Shown one piece after another: positions 48,561 to 58,900 of a stretch of DNA of 64,000 nt. Location: assembly GCA_003427395.1 (NCBI GenBank), contig BFEA01000047.1:1337693-1401692 (forward strand), read 5' to 3'. The position numbers and the translations under genes are program-made. How positions within the stretch are numbered: position 1 is the stretch's first letter; every line of letters begins with the position of its first letter. The stretch is from Chara braunii. Taxonomy: Eukaryota; Streptophyta; Charophyceae; Charales; Characeae. The notes under the pieces are model-generated. The model was not told the origin of the DNA. It saw only the letters and a list, made by a program, of their open reading frames with translations, and searched no databases.

Positions 48561-51500
48561 AGGACCTGGACATGACCACTATTATTCCCTTTGCATGCTA
48601 GGGTACCAAGCTCCAGTCATGTCATTATTGGACCGGCCTGATGCGCAAGGGGGTGGGGGGCGGGTTCTGCTTCCAGGGGGCGACTGGGGCAGACTGCCGG
48701 TCCTCCCTCTACCCTTACTCTTCATGAACGGTTCAATAAAGTCACTATTGGAGAGGTTACCCTGTATCACGGCCATACCAACTCAGTTCCATTAAGACAT
48801 TGTTGGGCAAGGGGAAGAGGTCAGGGAATTCCGAGGCAGGGGGGAGTGAGATGTTGCTAGGAATTGCAGTCCAATCGTGGAAGGTCAATCGGTAGTTTTT
48901 CTGGGATATGTCCAGCCGATCGTTGCCATCCAGGTGCCAGCCCTCCCACTGAATCCTTGCTATCCATCCTCCCTGTTCTCCCCCCAGCCAGTCCATGCAT
49001 AATTCATGTAGTTTTTGGATAATGTATGTTCTTTTGGTGAGGACTAACATTGTTTGCACAATTTTTTTCCACTGGGCTCTGATCGTTGTTTTTATTATGT
49101 CTTTGATCATGTCCATCATCTCGCCGCTTTCCACATGGGCGTCTTCCAGTGCTAGAGTGCATCTGCGACGCCATATGGCCCATAGGACCGCGTCCCTTCC
49201 AACCTTAAACAAGTTGGCCGTAAAGGTCGAGGTTTGAGCGGTCCAATGCCCCGTTAGTAAGGCTCTCCATTCCCACGGCCAAATGAGGATTGAGGTAGGG
49301 CATTGCAAAAAAAGGTGTTCTATTGTCTCATTAACTTTTATGGAGGGAAATCCTTCTTTGCAGGCCAGGCACCAGGGAAGGGCCACACCTTTCTGTCCCA
49401 GGTGGGTGTGGTCAATGAGCCATGCGTTTGTGGGTAGGCAGCGATGGGTGATTTGCCATTGGAGTGAGGCAGTTTTGGCTGGTTCGGCTTTTATCCCTTT
49501 AAACCATTTGATGGGTGTCACTGAACTCAATGGGACATTTAAATGCCTTGCCCAACGATCCACTATACTGTCTTTCAGGTTGATTCTGGTCCTAAGCATC
49601 CGATAGGAGGCCTTAACCCCCAGTGAGTGGAGATATCGATATTTTGGGATGCCGTTCCTCGGGGGAATCTTCCGTCTCCACTCTGCAGCATCTAAGGGGA
49701 GGTCCTGGATTGTCACCTCTGGTCTGAATGCCACCTAGGAGTCCCCATCTCGTAGGACCCTCACTCTATGGAGTATTCCAACATCAATCCAGAAGACTTC
49801 ATTCGGCCCTCCCCTGATCAGTCCATTCTGCTGTGTTCGATAGAAAAAGTTTACCAGCACTTCCCCTGGTCTGCCAATAACTACTTGTCCCACCCGCGTT
49901 GCATCCCCTCTTAATACAACCCAATCACCCTCCTCCACCATTGGTGCTCGCCGAAGGGTCCTCAACCGTGCAAGAGGGAGAGCGAAGAGGATCTGGTCTA
50001 GCCTCTCGCTTATTCTTTGGCAGTGGGGGAGCTTTGTTCTCAGCTGTTCCTCCGTGACCCAGTTAGCCTTGGTTTGGTCCCAGAGATCCCCTACCCTCAT
50101 GACCCCATTTCTTACCCATTCCTTCCACAGACGGCTGGAGCTGAGAAAAACCCGCCCCTGCTGATCTGTTACCCATCTGTTTCCAAATAGGGGTTGGCGC
50201 AGAACTTCCTCCCAGCGTTCAGGGAACGGTCTATCCGGAAGCGGGAGCCTCCTCCAGCCCTTTATTAGGTCGATCCAAAATCCGTCTTTCCTTCGATCCT
50301 TGCGAGCTGCCGCCCGATCTGAGTGTGGTTGTGGCGGGGTGGGGGGTCTGGGAATTGCCCAGAAGACATCGTCTAACCATGCCATTGGGTGTATGGTGGA
50401 AGCAGCCTCTGGTGCCAGTCTCGAGAGTTGTTCCCAGGCCAGGGGCTCCCAGGTAAGTCCGGGGGTGCAGATAAGCCGCTTCAACCGTTGGAGTGAAAGG
50501 GCAGTTGTTTGAGTGGTTGGGTCGAGTATCCCCAGGCCACCTTGTGACCTTGGCTGCACCACTACATCCCAAGCCACCCGACTAATGGTATGGTGGTTTT
50601 CGTGGTTACGTCTCCATAGGAAGGCAGCTACCTGCCGTCTCAAGGCCTTTGAAGCCTCTCTGGTCAAGGGCCAAATTGCCGATTTATACTAGAGTGTTGC
50701 CAGAACCACATTATTAATGACTAGGGCCTTTCCCAAGAGGGATGTGTTTTTATCCTTTCATGTTCCCAGCTTTTGCAGGGCCGGAGACATTATCCAATTA
50801 TCATTACTAACCGGTTTTCCTTCAGCTGAGAGTTGGATTCCCAGGACTCTGATGGGGGTGTCGAGGGGGAGCCATGTCACCTTTGGGCTCTCCGGAGGTC
50901 TACCTCCATCATGATGCATCCACCACCCCAATATTTTGCTGCCCCAGTTAATTGCCATATCAGAGAGGGAGCAAAACCGGGCCAGCCTTTCAATTTCCTC
51001 CATATTTTGAGTGGAAGCCTCCACCATCAAGGTGAGGTCATCTGCAAATAACGAGCACACCTGCAATGCATCTTGTGGGATGGAGGTCGTCCTGATTCTA
51101 CTGATGTTCCGGTTGGCTCTAAGGTTGGCCGCCAAGGCCTCCATTACTACCACGAAAAGATATGGCGCGATTGGATCTCCTTGGCGGACAAATCTCTGTA
51201 GAGGGAAATCCGGGGCGAGGTTTCCATTCACCTGTACACGCGTGGTGGCATTTTGGTGAAGAATACGTATCCATCTCCGAAAAAGTTCTCCAAAGTTCAT
51301 TTTCTCCAGACATTTATCCAAGAAATGTCAATCCACATGGTCATATGCTTTTTCAAAATCTATAAAAATAAAGGCGGCATTGCACGTGGACTGTCGAGAT
51401 AAGCTTAAAAGCTCATTAACTAGGAAGATATTATCATGGATGCGTCACCCTTTAAGGAAGCCAGTCTGTGAGGGGTGGATGATTTGCTCCAATGCCGGAG

Positions 51501-51767
51501 CCATTTGGTTTGCTAATGCTTTGGATAGCATTTTGCAAACCACTGTTAACAGCGTGATTGATCGATAGTTGCGAATATTCATTTTGTCTCCTTTTTTATA
51601 CAATAGTGTGAGAACCCCTTGGCCCACTACCTCCCCCATGTCTCCTTCCTGCCATACCTTCTCATAGAAGGACATCAAGTCCTCCGCCATCAATGACCAG
51701 AAGGTCTCCAAAAATTCTTTCGGGAACCCGTCCACCCCAGGGGTCTTCTCCTCTTCCATCTGCATAA

Positions 51768-52531
51768 TCATGATGGGTCTCCCTGTGTGCACAACACTAC
51801 TGTTCTTTGATTGTGCGGTGTACTTACTCCCCTTCCGGACTATAAATGTGCTGATGTGACTGGTATATTGAAACAATTGTAATAAGGGACGCTGGACCCG
51901 CTTCTCAGCAGGTGCTGCTCCCCTCCAATAGATGGAGCCACCCCGGGAGAGCTTGAGGCGTCTGCTCCTACCAGAGCCACAATCCAGCAAGCAGAACGAC
52001 TGCGACACTCAAGGGGCAATTGGAGTTACCCACGGACTATTACCTCGACAACAACTTACAAGACGCATGAAGGACACGCTCCCGGGATCAATTCTGTAAA
52101 GGGCCACAGGGAGAAATCAGTCAAGGGCCACAACGAGAAAAGGATGGGCCATGAAGAGCTTCAACGTCTGCAAGCCAGAATGATCCAGGGACTAGGATGT
52201 TGACGAGGTTTAGCAGCCGGAGGGCTCCATGAACGATAACCAAAGTTACTCTAGCTTATGCCTATACCATAATAAGTGTGGAAGGGTGGTCATCATGATG
52301 GGCCTCCCTGTGTGCACAACACTACTCTTCTTTGATTGTGCGGTGTACTTACTCCCCTTCCGGACTATAAATGTGTTGATGTGACTGGTATATTGAAACA
52401 ATTGTAATAAGGGACGCTGGGTCCACTTTTCAGCAGTTGCTGCTCCCCACCAATAGATGGAGCCACCCCGGGAGAGCTTGAGGCGTCTGCTCCTACCAGC
52501 ACCTCAAGCTGTCCCTCGGGGCAGATTCTTC

Positions 52532-52565
<34 letters not shown>
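51768..52565 (+). mobile_element. Poly(A) retroposon nested in LINE-A, with 207-bp internal repeats
   Basis: It interrupts the LINE-A ORF2 between two codons' worth of adjacent sequence. It consists of a 207-bp repeat (51768-51974), 318 bp of unique sequence, the same repeat again (52293-52499), the second half of a hairpin and 33 A (52533-52565). Each repeat has TGATGGG(C/T)CTCCC at its start, CTATAAATG, and then the shared tail GGGACGCTGG...ACCAATAGATGGAGCC. TG at the start and CCA near the end also resemble a TRIM-type LTR pair, but the poly(A) argues for LINE-driven retroposition. No clear target duplication. Confidence 0.8.
52466..52521 (+). other. Predicted 3'-tail RNA hairpin of the nested retroposon
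   Basis: AGCTTGAGG (52474-52482) pairs perfectly with CCTCAAGCT (52502-52510); an outer CCCCG/CGGGG helix extends it. The loop contains GTCTGCTCCTACCAGCA, nearly the same as the loop of the copy at 54876-54920, whose stem sequence is different. Confidence 0.75.
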
Positions 52566-52566
<1 letters not shown>

Positions 52567-54317
52567 CAGTCCATATCTCTTCCCGGGTGAGTGGGTTGTC
52601 AAGAATCTCCTGTACCTTCTGGGGGAGAGAGTGGGTCAGGGGTTTGAGAAAGCCTTCAATCTCTCGATCTCTTATGATGATGTTGGTGCCCTTAGTTTGT
52701 GAAGTAAAAAGGGCTTTGTAGAAATCTCTGGCCGCCTTCATACATTGAGGTGTGGAGGTGGCCAGCGGTTTCTGAGGGTCGGTGGGGTCCCGGAAGGCCT
52801 CAATGGTCTGCCTCTTTTCCCTGACCCTTGCTAGGCCAAAGAAATCAGAATCCATGGCTCCTTCCGTAATGTGTTTGGAAAGTTTGCCTCTAATCCTTAT
52901 ACCTTGCCATCTGTAAATTGCAAATTCTAGTAGTTTATTTTGCAGATTCTGTAATTGCAGGGTGGGGTTATGTTGCTGAAGATCTTGAATCTGATATTGA
53001 ATCTCCATTTCCTCTTGATAACGTTTTTCAGCCAATTTTTTAGAGAATTCTCTGGTTTTGCGTCCCAGGAAAAAGAGCCCGTTGTTAAACCATGTGACTC
53101 CAGACTCAAAGTGTTTTTTTTGCTGGTGCCAGTAGGCCCAAACCTCATAAATCAGGTGAACAAAGTCTTGTCTGTGTAGAAGTGAAGTATTAAGTTTAAA
53201 GAAGCTTGGGCGATGGTTCGGTTTCTGACCAAAGGTGAGATTGACCCCGCACAACGCATGGTCCAACCCCGTGAAGGGACTACGAGGGAGGAGGTAAGCG
53301 AACTGCATGGCGCCGACGAGGTCCTCAGACATAAGAATCAAATCTATTCTGGATCTGGAACGCGTTTCTGCCCCCGTTGTGCAGAAACAGGAGTACCTTC
53401 TTTCGGTTGAGAAGACTCTCCTGAAAGTGTCGAAAAGGTGGAGCGAGGAGTTCAAATCCTCGATTATCTTCTCGTCTGTTTCTATGTACGGTGGACAGGG
53501 GGAGGGGATTCTCCACCTATCTAATGTACGATCAGGGGCGACATTGAAATCGCCTGCCAGGATCACCGGTACGCCAGCAGGGATCTGCTGGCGAAGATTT
53601 TCAAAGAATTCCCGCCTGTCCCTTTCGTGGTTTGGTGCGTACACACATATAATGCAAATCAATTCCAGTTCCAACATCGCAAGTATGGAGACCCACCTTC
53701 CCCCTTGCTGGTCTGCGACCCAATGTACCCGTGTTGCCCTCGAGGTAGGTGGGATCCATATGGCGACACCCGCACTGCCCGGTCTTGGTGCGTGCGCTCT
53801 AAAAGCTTGGTGTGGCCATACCATTTGGTGTGCCCGGTGGTGGTCTGGAGTGTCCTGTAGGTGGGTCTCCTGTATACACACTACATCCGGCCATTCTTTG
53901 CCAGGGACCCCTTCAATTAATTCCCAGATTGCCTGCCTTTTGTCGATCGTGGCCGTCGCCAGACCGTTGACATTTAGTGTACGAAGGTCCAGGTCCGCCG
54001 CCCGCAGGCCCTTGCTCCAAGCCGGGTCTTTTCCATATAACAGTCGCCTGCTGAGAGACTGATCAGCAAGGAATTAAATCAATGGCAGTGGGGCGTTAAC
54101 CATTTTCGCAGGGACGCTTGACATAAATCCCAATGCGGCACTCAACCGCATAACATAGAGTACACTCTTGGAACAATTGGGCGCACAATTCCAAATAATC
54201 AAACCAATCGGGCGTGCAGAGCCAAATCATAAACAGACTAGATGCGCGGTCTTGCTGCCTTAAAGCAGTGGAATGCACTGTCCCACATCAACAACTACTG
54301 TGGTGCATAATCTTAAA

Positions 54318-54941
54318 TCATCATAAGCGGAACGCCTCCCTGGAGCTCCCTGGGGAGGACCCTGCCTATGCTTTCTCCCGTTTCTACAATCTGTTGGGGT
54401 AGTCAAAGCTGCCATTTTCAGTATTCTGAAGTAACTGAGCATGGTTTGGAGTGAGTAGTTCCTCTGAATAGTATCAGTCCCTAGCTGTCTATCTGACGCC
54501 CTTCTCATAAGGGTGAAGAGATACAAAGGACATTGGCTGCTCTGCATGCTCATACAAGACTACAAAAGACTACACCGCGGGAGGTCACACAGGGCCTGCT
54601 CAGTCTCTGGTTTTCAGGGTAATCAATGCTGGCAGACTCCACAGTCATTGTTTTCATTCTTCTATATGTGGAACACTGGACCCGGACTACACCACTGGAC
54701 AAACACAGGGCCTGCTCAGTCAATCCCCTGATTTGCAGGGCAATCAATGCTGGCAGACCCCATAGTCACTGTTCTCATTTTCTCATTTTCTCAAGATATC
54801 CCCTTTTTCTGTATATGGGACGCTGGACCCGTTTTCCAGCAGGTGACGCTCCCCACCAATAGATGGAGCCTCTCCCCAGGTGTTAGTGGTGTCTGCTCGT
54901 ACCAGCAGCACTAACACTGGTGGGGGGGTGTTTAAAAAAAG

Positions 54942-54973
<32 letters not shown>

Positions 54974-54985
54974 AGAAAAAAAGAG
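54318..54985 (+). mobile_element. Retroposon (LINE 3' end or SINE) with shared tail and A-rich end
   Basis: Extra sequence relative to the left arm (whose matching site is about 43165-43200 reversed). It holds two diverged repeats with GGGCCTGCTCAGTC and AATCAATGCTGGCAGAC, as in the LINE-A 3' UTR, then GGGACGCTGGACCCG (54817) and AATAGATGGAGCC, a hairpin (54876-54920) and an A-rich tail with G interruptions (about 54933-54984). No coding sequence. It is probably a 5'-truncated LINE copy. Confidence 0.75.
54876..54920 (+). other. Predicted 3'-tail RNA hairpin
   Basis: CCAG-TGTTAGTG-type 5' strand pairs with CACTAACACTGG over about 12 bp with one bulged G. The loop is GTGTCTGCTCGTACCAGCAG. Confidence 0.75.
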
Positions 54986-56390
54986 CGCACAGTCCCGCAC
55001 CATTGAAGTAGCAGGGCGCGCGGTCCCTCATCACCAAACTAGCAGAGAGAGCGCTCTAGAATCACCAAACCAGCAGGGCGCACACTCCAGAATCCTCAGA
55101 CCGGTGGGGCGTGTGTTCTAAAATCATCAAACCAATGGGGCGCGCACTCTCGGATCATCAAATGAGTAGGGTGCATGCTCTAGAATTATCAAACCCGCAC
55201 GACGCACGCTATATAATTATCAAGCCAATGGGGAGTGCACTCTATGATCACCAAACCAATGGGGGGCACACTCTCAGATCATCAAACCAAAAGGGCGTGC
55301 ACTCTATCAGCAGTGACATGCCTGGGCGCGTGCGAAATCAGCAATGTCGAGCCTGGGCGCACGCTAAATCAGCAATGTCAGTTATGGGCGCGTCCTAAAT
55401 CAGCAATTTCGAGCTTGGGGGCGCACTAAATCGGTGATGCAAAGTCTGGGCGCGCGCTAAATCAGCAATGCTGAGCCTGAGCGCATGCTGGGCGCGCACT
55501 AAATCAGCAATATCGGGCATTGGTGCGCACTAAATCAGCATTGCCAAGCATAGGCGCACACTAAAGCAACACCAACAACTGAATAAAACGCATGACTTTG
55601 CATTGTCACTTTGTGTGGACAAGGACTTTTCACTAATCCAAGTGAGGGCACTGTTCAACATCACCAGTTAGCCAAATGTAAACACAGTACCAAGCACACC
55701 AAACGAGTTATCCAGTCTGTCAAGCGGCGGATCGGTACCGTACCGTGCCGTATGAGCCTGCTAAGTGGTAGATCAGAACCGTATCGAGCTCCGCAAGCCT
55801 GCCAAGTGACAGATCAGAACCGCATCGAGCTATTCAAATCTGCCAAGTGGCAGATCAGAACCATACCGAGATGCATGAGACAGCCAAGTGGCAGATCAGA
55901 ATCATACCGAGTTATGCAAGCCTGCCAAGTGACAGATGAGAGCCATGCCGAGATGCGCGAGCCTGCCAAGAGCCATGCCGAGTTATGCAAGGCTGCCAAG
56001 TGACAGATCAGAACCATACCGAGTTGCGCAAGCCTGCCAAGTGACAGATCAGAGCCATACCGAAGTGCGCAAGTCTGCCAAGTGACAGATCAGAACCATG
56101 CCGAGTTGCTCAAGCCTGCCAAGTGGCAGACCAGAGCCATGCCCTGCACTAAAAATAGCGCGGGACTGGGACAGGCCCGACATTGGAATATGAAGGGTCG
56201 GTCCCATTCTAAAAATAAATTGGACCACTCTTAAGTATTATAAGGGCCCAATCTCTTGACCATTTTTTGGCCGTGCCTCACGTGACAAGACCATATGGCC
56301 ACGTCGGTCCGGTCCCAAGTGGTCAACTTTATTTTTCTTACTAACCCTTGGTCCGTTTTCAGTGCCGTTTGGACCGGGCCGCACTAATTT

Positions 56391-56846
56391 GACCCTTGCA
56401 GTCGCGATGGCTCAACCCAAAGGCCGTGATTAGGATAATCGGCGCTAACAATGTATATGGTTCTTTGTGGAATTCAAAGTTGACCTTCACCCACCTACCT
56501 TTCGTTGTAGCCTCTAGGGCGTCTCTCACCACTATTTTTCTTTCCGCTGCTGACCTGCTATTCTGCAGGATGGTTACTCCTGCTGAGTGTGGCCTACTTG
56601 CTGGTGCCCATGAGGCCCTCCTGACACATCGTAGCTTCTGTGTCAATCTGCTCTTCGTTTGCTGATGCTCTTGAGACTCCGTAAGGTGTGTTTCTTGCAA
56701 GCAAATAAAGTCCGGTGGGTCGCGTCAAACCACTCTGTATATTTCGTGACATTGCCGTTCTTCCCCTGGTTCTCCAATATTCCCACCAGCCCATTCACAT
56801 TCCATAACACGATTTTGAGCTCCAGAGTTTGCTCAAGTGCTTGCTC

Positions 56847-56850
<4 letters not shown>
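56391..56850 (-). pseudogene. LINE endonuclease fragment (LINE-D)
   Basis: The minus strand reads LELKIVLWNVNGLVGILENQ from about 56830, the typical start of an APE-type endonuclease, then after a frameshift near 56710 LQETHLTESQEHQQ, and SAGVTILQNSR and GRWVKVNFEFHKEPYTLLA (to about 56450). Only the N-terminal third of the endonuclease is present. Its upstream side is cut directly by the poly(A) tail of LINE-B, so LINE-B was probably inserted here, or the two were joined by a deletion. Confidence 0.75.
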
Positions 56851-56878
<28 letters not shown>

Positions 56879-57657
56879 GAAACAACCCGAGCTAACGCTG
56901 GGAGTGCTGGTAAAAGCAGACACCACTAGCGCCGTCGGGGAGGCTCCATCTATTGGTGGGGAGCAGCACCTGCTGGAAAACGGGTCCAGCGTCCCTGTAC
57001 AATGATTTGAATGTAATTTCTAGAGATCAGGTCACCCTGCCCTATGCTGCGATGTGTTGTTATGCTTAATTCCTGTGAATGCATGACAACCTGTCTATGT
57101 GAAATGCTGGGAGATCTCTATCCTCTTTGATGATTTTTAGATGTCGTTGTGTATTCTATTTTGACAGGTCAGGTGGCGAAACCCTCCCATTCATTTAGCA
57201 TATGTGAGCTGGCGATCACAGCCAGNGGCCTCATATCACNATGATGCTNTGTCGTAGCAAACACTTCATATATTCTATCTAGATGCACACCTGTCCTATA
57301 GTACTTGTGTGGGCCGGAGGCCTGGTTTATCCTTCCATGTCTGTGTTTCTGTAGTTGAGAATATGTTGCACCCTATCTAGGTATGCCTTCCTTATATGCT
57401 GTGTCTAAATGTCTTAATGTACTTTTGTTTCTATCGGTTCATTAATGTTTCCGTGATGAGGTTGTGTGGGGTGGCTACGACCGTCCCTTTATGCCCGCCC
57501 TCCCTGAACCCTTTCCCCATCACATTATATTACGTTATATTACCTCACAGTTTGCTCTTTGATCCCAATGCCTGTTCTCTGTCGCACTATCCTGATTTAC
57601 CTTCTCTTGCTAGCCTTGTGTAACCTGTCTGATAACCATTTGCCCGGCTCGCCTATC

Positions 57658-57676
57658 CCCTAAACCCTAAACCCTC
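57658..57676 (-). repeat. Short plant-type telomeric repeat (CCCTAAA)n
   Basis: CCCTAAACCCTAAACCCTC, about 2.5 units, followed by CATACCCC repeats, within the LINE-B 3' UTR. The length is compatible with chance or with telomere-derived sequence. Confidence 0.7.
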
Positions 57677-57931
57677 ATACCCCCATACCCCCATACCTCC
57701 CCTCTTGTTTTGAGTTCCCTGCCCCTGTGTTGCTACTAGAAGCCTACTGGTAGTCTCTTAGTCTCTTAGCCCTTTTGTCTCTTTTATCCCACTGCTCACT
57801 TGTCCATAGTCTTGGATTGTTGGTGAGTCTCCTGGCCGGCTGAAGGGGTGATGCTGTGGGGAGGGACACGGGGTAATGGGCGGGGGAGGGACTGGGGGAG
57901 GGGCGGTAGTGAGCGGGAGAGGAGGACACAG

Positions 57932-58900
57932 TCAGTGGGGGATGGCTGGGATGTTAGGAAGGTCTACCGGGATGAGCACAAAGTTTGTTGGTTGGATGTT
58001 AATAAGAAAGTGGTCGGTTGGCAAGAACTCCCACTGTCTCTCTGTGGAGAGCCAGGGTTGCCATTGGAGGTTATTTTGTTGATCCAACGTGCACAGCCTG
58101 TGATTCCGATCGACCGAAGTGGTTTGGAAGGCTTCAATGATCTGCGTTTTCTTGGCGTCTTCCAATTCTTGGTCAAGTCTAGCCCGAAGGCTTTTCCAGG
58201 CAGCATGTGTCTCAGCCGTGATTGTGTCAGCAAACATGACTCTTGCCTGCTGGAATTCAAAGGATTGTTGTTCTCTTTCATATGAGCACCTCATTCGCCA
58301 GGCTGCCATAAGCAGTGCAAGACGCGAATATTGGAAAAGGTTGGTCATAAAGCTCGACCATTCTGTTTCGGTTGGCGGGAGGGCCCCGAAGAGGATGGTT
58401 TCCACGTCCCATGGGAGGTGGTGCCCTGTTAGATAGTGCCATGCTGCATCCCACCAACGCTAGAGGCGTGTTACCATAGGGCAGTCCAAAAGACAGTGCT
58501 CCAGATTCGCACGTTTCCGAGGGAGAATGAGGTCGCAGTAAGTGCACAAGGGAGAAAGTATCCCTTTCTGCTCTAGATCTGTCCTCGCTGTCACCCAGTC
58601 GGGGGTGGGTAGGCATCTGTGTATAATTTGCCATTGTAGGGCTCTACGGTTAGTTGGTCGGATGTGGGAGTAGGACGTCCATTTAAAAAATTCAAAGTCC
58701 GTTTTTTTTTGTAGGGAGTCCCTGTCCCACCTTCGCAGGATATCATCCATGATTGGGACCGGCATGCTTGACGTTCGATATCCATTTTTGATAGTGTATT
58801 GCCATGGGTTCATTTTGGATGATCTCCCCCATTGCCATTCCCATTGTGCTGGATCGAAGAGGAGGTGGGAGAGGGGGCTGGTTGGTTCGTATAAAAACAA
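57932..58900 (-). pseudogene. LINE-B ORF2 C-terminal part with zinc knuckle
   Basis: The frame 58900-58460 includes RRALQWQIIHRCLPTPDWV, C-x2-C (LCTYCDL) and ANLEHCLLDCP, the C-terminal zinc-knuckle block of plant LINEs, then TAG at 58460-58462, then continues in frame (RWWDAAWHYLTGHHLPW and onward) to 57932. The TAG aligns with a Trp in LINE-C (MWRWWD). It is one frameshift away from the 854-codon ORF upstream, with which it overlaps. Confidence 0.85.

Larger units (their letters stand above)
47929..54043 (-). mobile_element. LINE-A, 6.1-kb LINE insertion with 17-bp target duplication
   Basis: TCGCCTGCTGAGAGACT occurs at 47912-47928 and 54044-54060. The paralogous arm at about 43470-43500 has this site once and without an insert, so it shows the empty site. 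The element runs on the minus strand: 5' end at 54043 (already within the ORF2 endonuclease domain, so 5'-truncated), ORF2 to about 48760, a 3' UTR with repeated hairpins, the shared 3' tail (47977-48080) and a poly(A) tail (T-run 47931-47959). A second retroposon is nested at 51768-52565. Confidence 0.93.
48757..54043 (-). pseudogene. LINE-A ORF2: endonuclease, reverse transcriptase, zinc knuckle (broken)
   Basis: Single-strand nicking and target-primed reverse transcription protein. The endonuclease starts at LRTLNVNGLATATIDK (about 54000) and shows CIQETHLQD, GDFNVAPDR, SRIDLILMS and TGLDHALCGV. RT motifs follow: EKTPGVDGFPKEF, FIDFEKAYDHVD, RQGDPIAP and LFADDL (about 51035). The C-terminal block LQWQITHRCLPTNAWL with C-x2-C and ETIEHLFLQCP lies in 48757-49734. 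The frame is disrupted by stops at 51445, 51328, 50758, 50689 and 49735 and by the nested insertion between EEIWTA (52566) and QMEEEKTPG (51765). Stops at 51328, 50758 and 50689 fall on Trp residues kept in LINE-B. Inactive. Confidence 0.92.
54061..56295 (-). repeat. Right arm of the inverted mosaic repeat, part 2
   Basis: Reverse complement of about 40470-43490, with some array units lost and one retroposon gained (54318-54985). It holds the reversed arrays with GGGCGCGC...AAATCAGCAATG (55310-55560) and AAGTGACAGATCAGAACCAT (55790-56140). The 130-codon ORF 55611-56003 is a translation of the 41-bp array. Homology to the left arm ends near 56295 (GAGATTGGGCCC side reversed) and 40470. Confidence 0.85.

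Noticed and set aside
51771-52498. Classical TRIM element with 203-bp LTRs
   Set aside because: Not fully excluded, but no 5-bp target duplication or clear primer-binding site; the unit extends past the second repeat into a hairpin and poly(A), so LINE-type retroposition is favoured.
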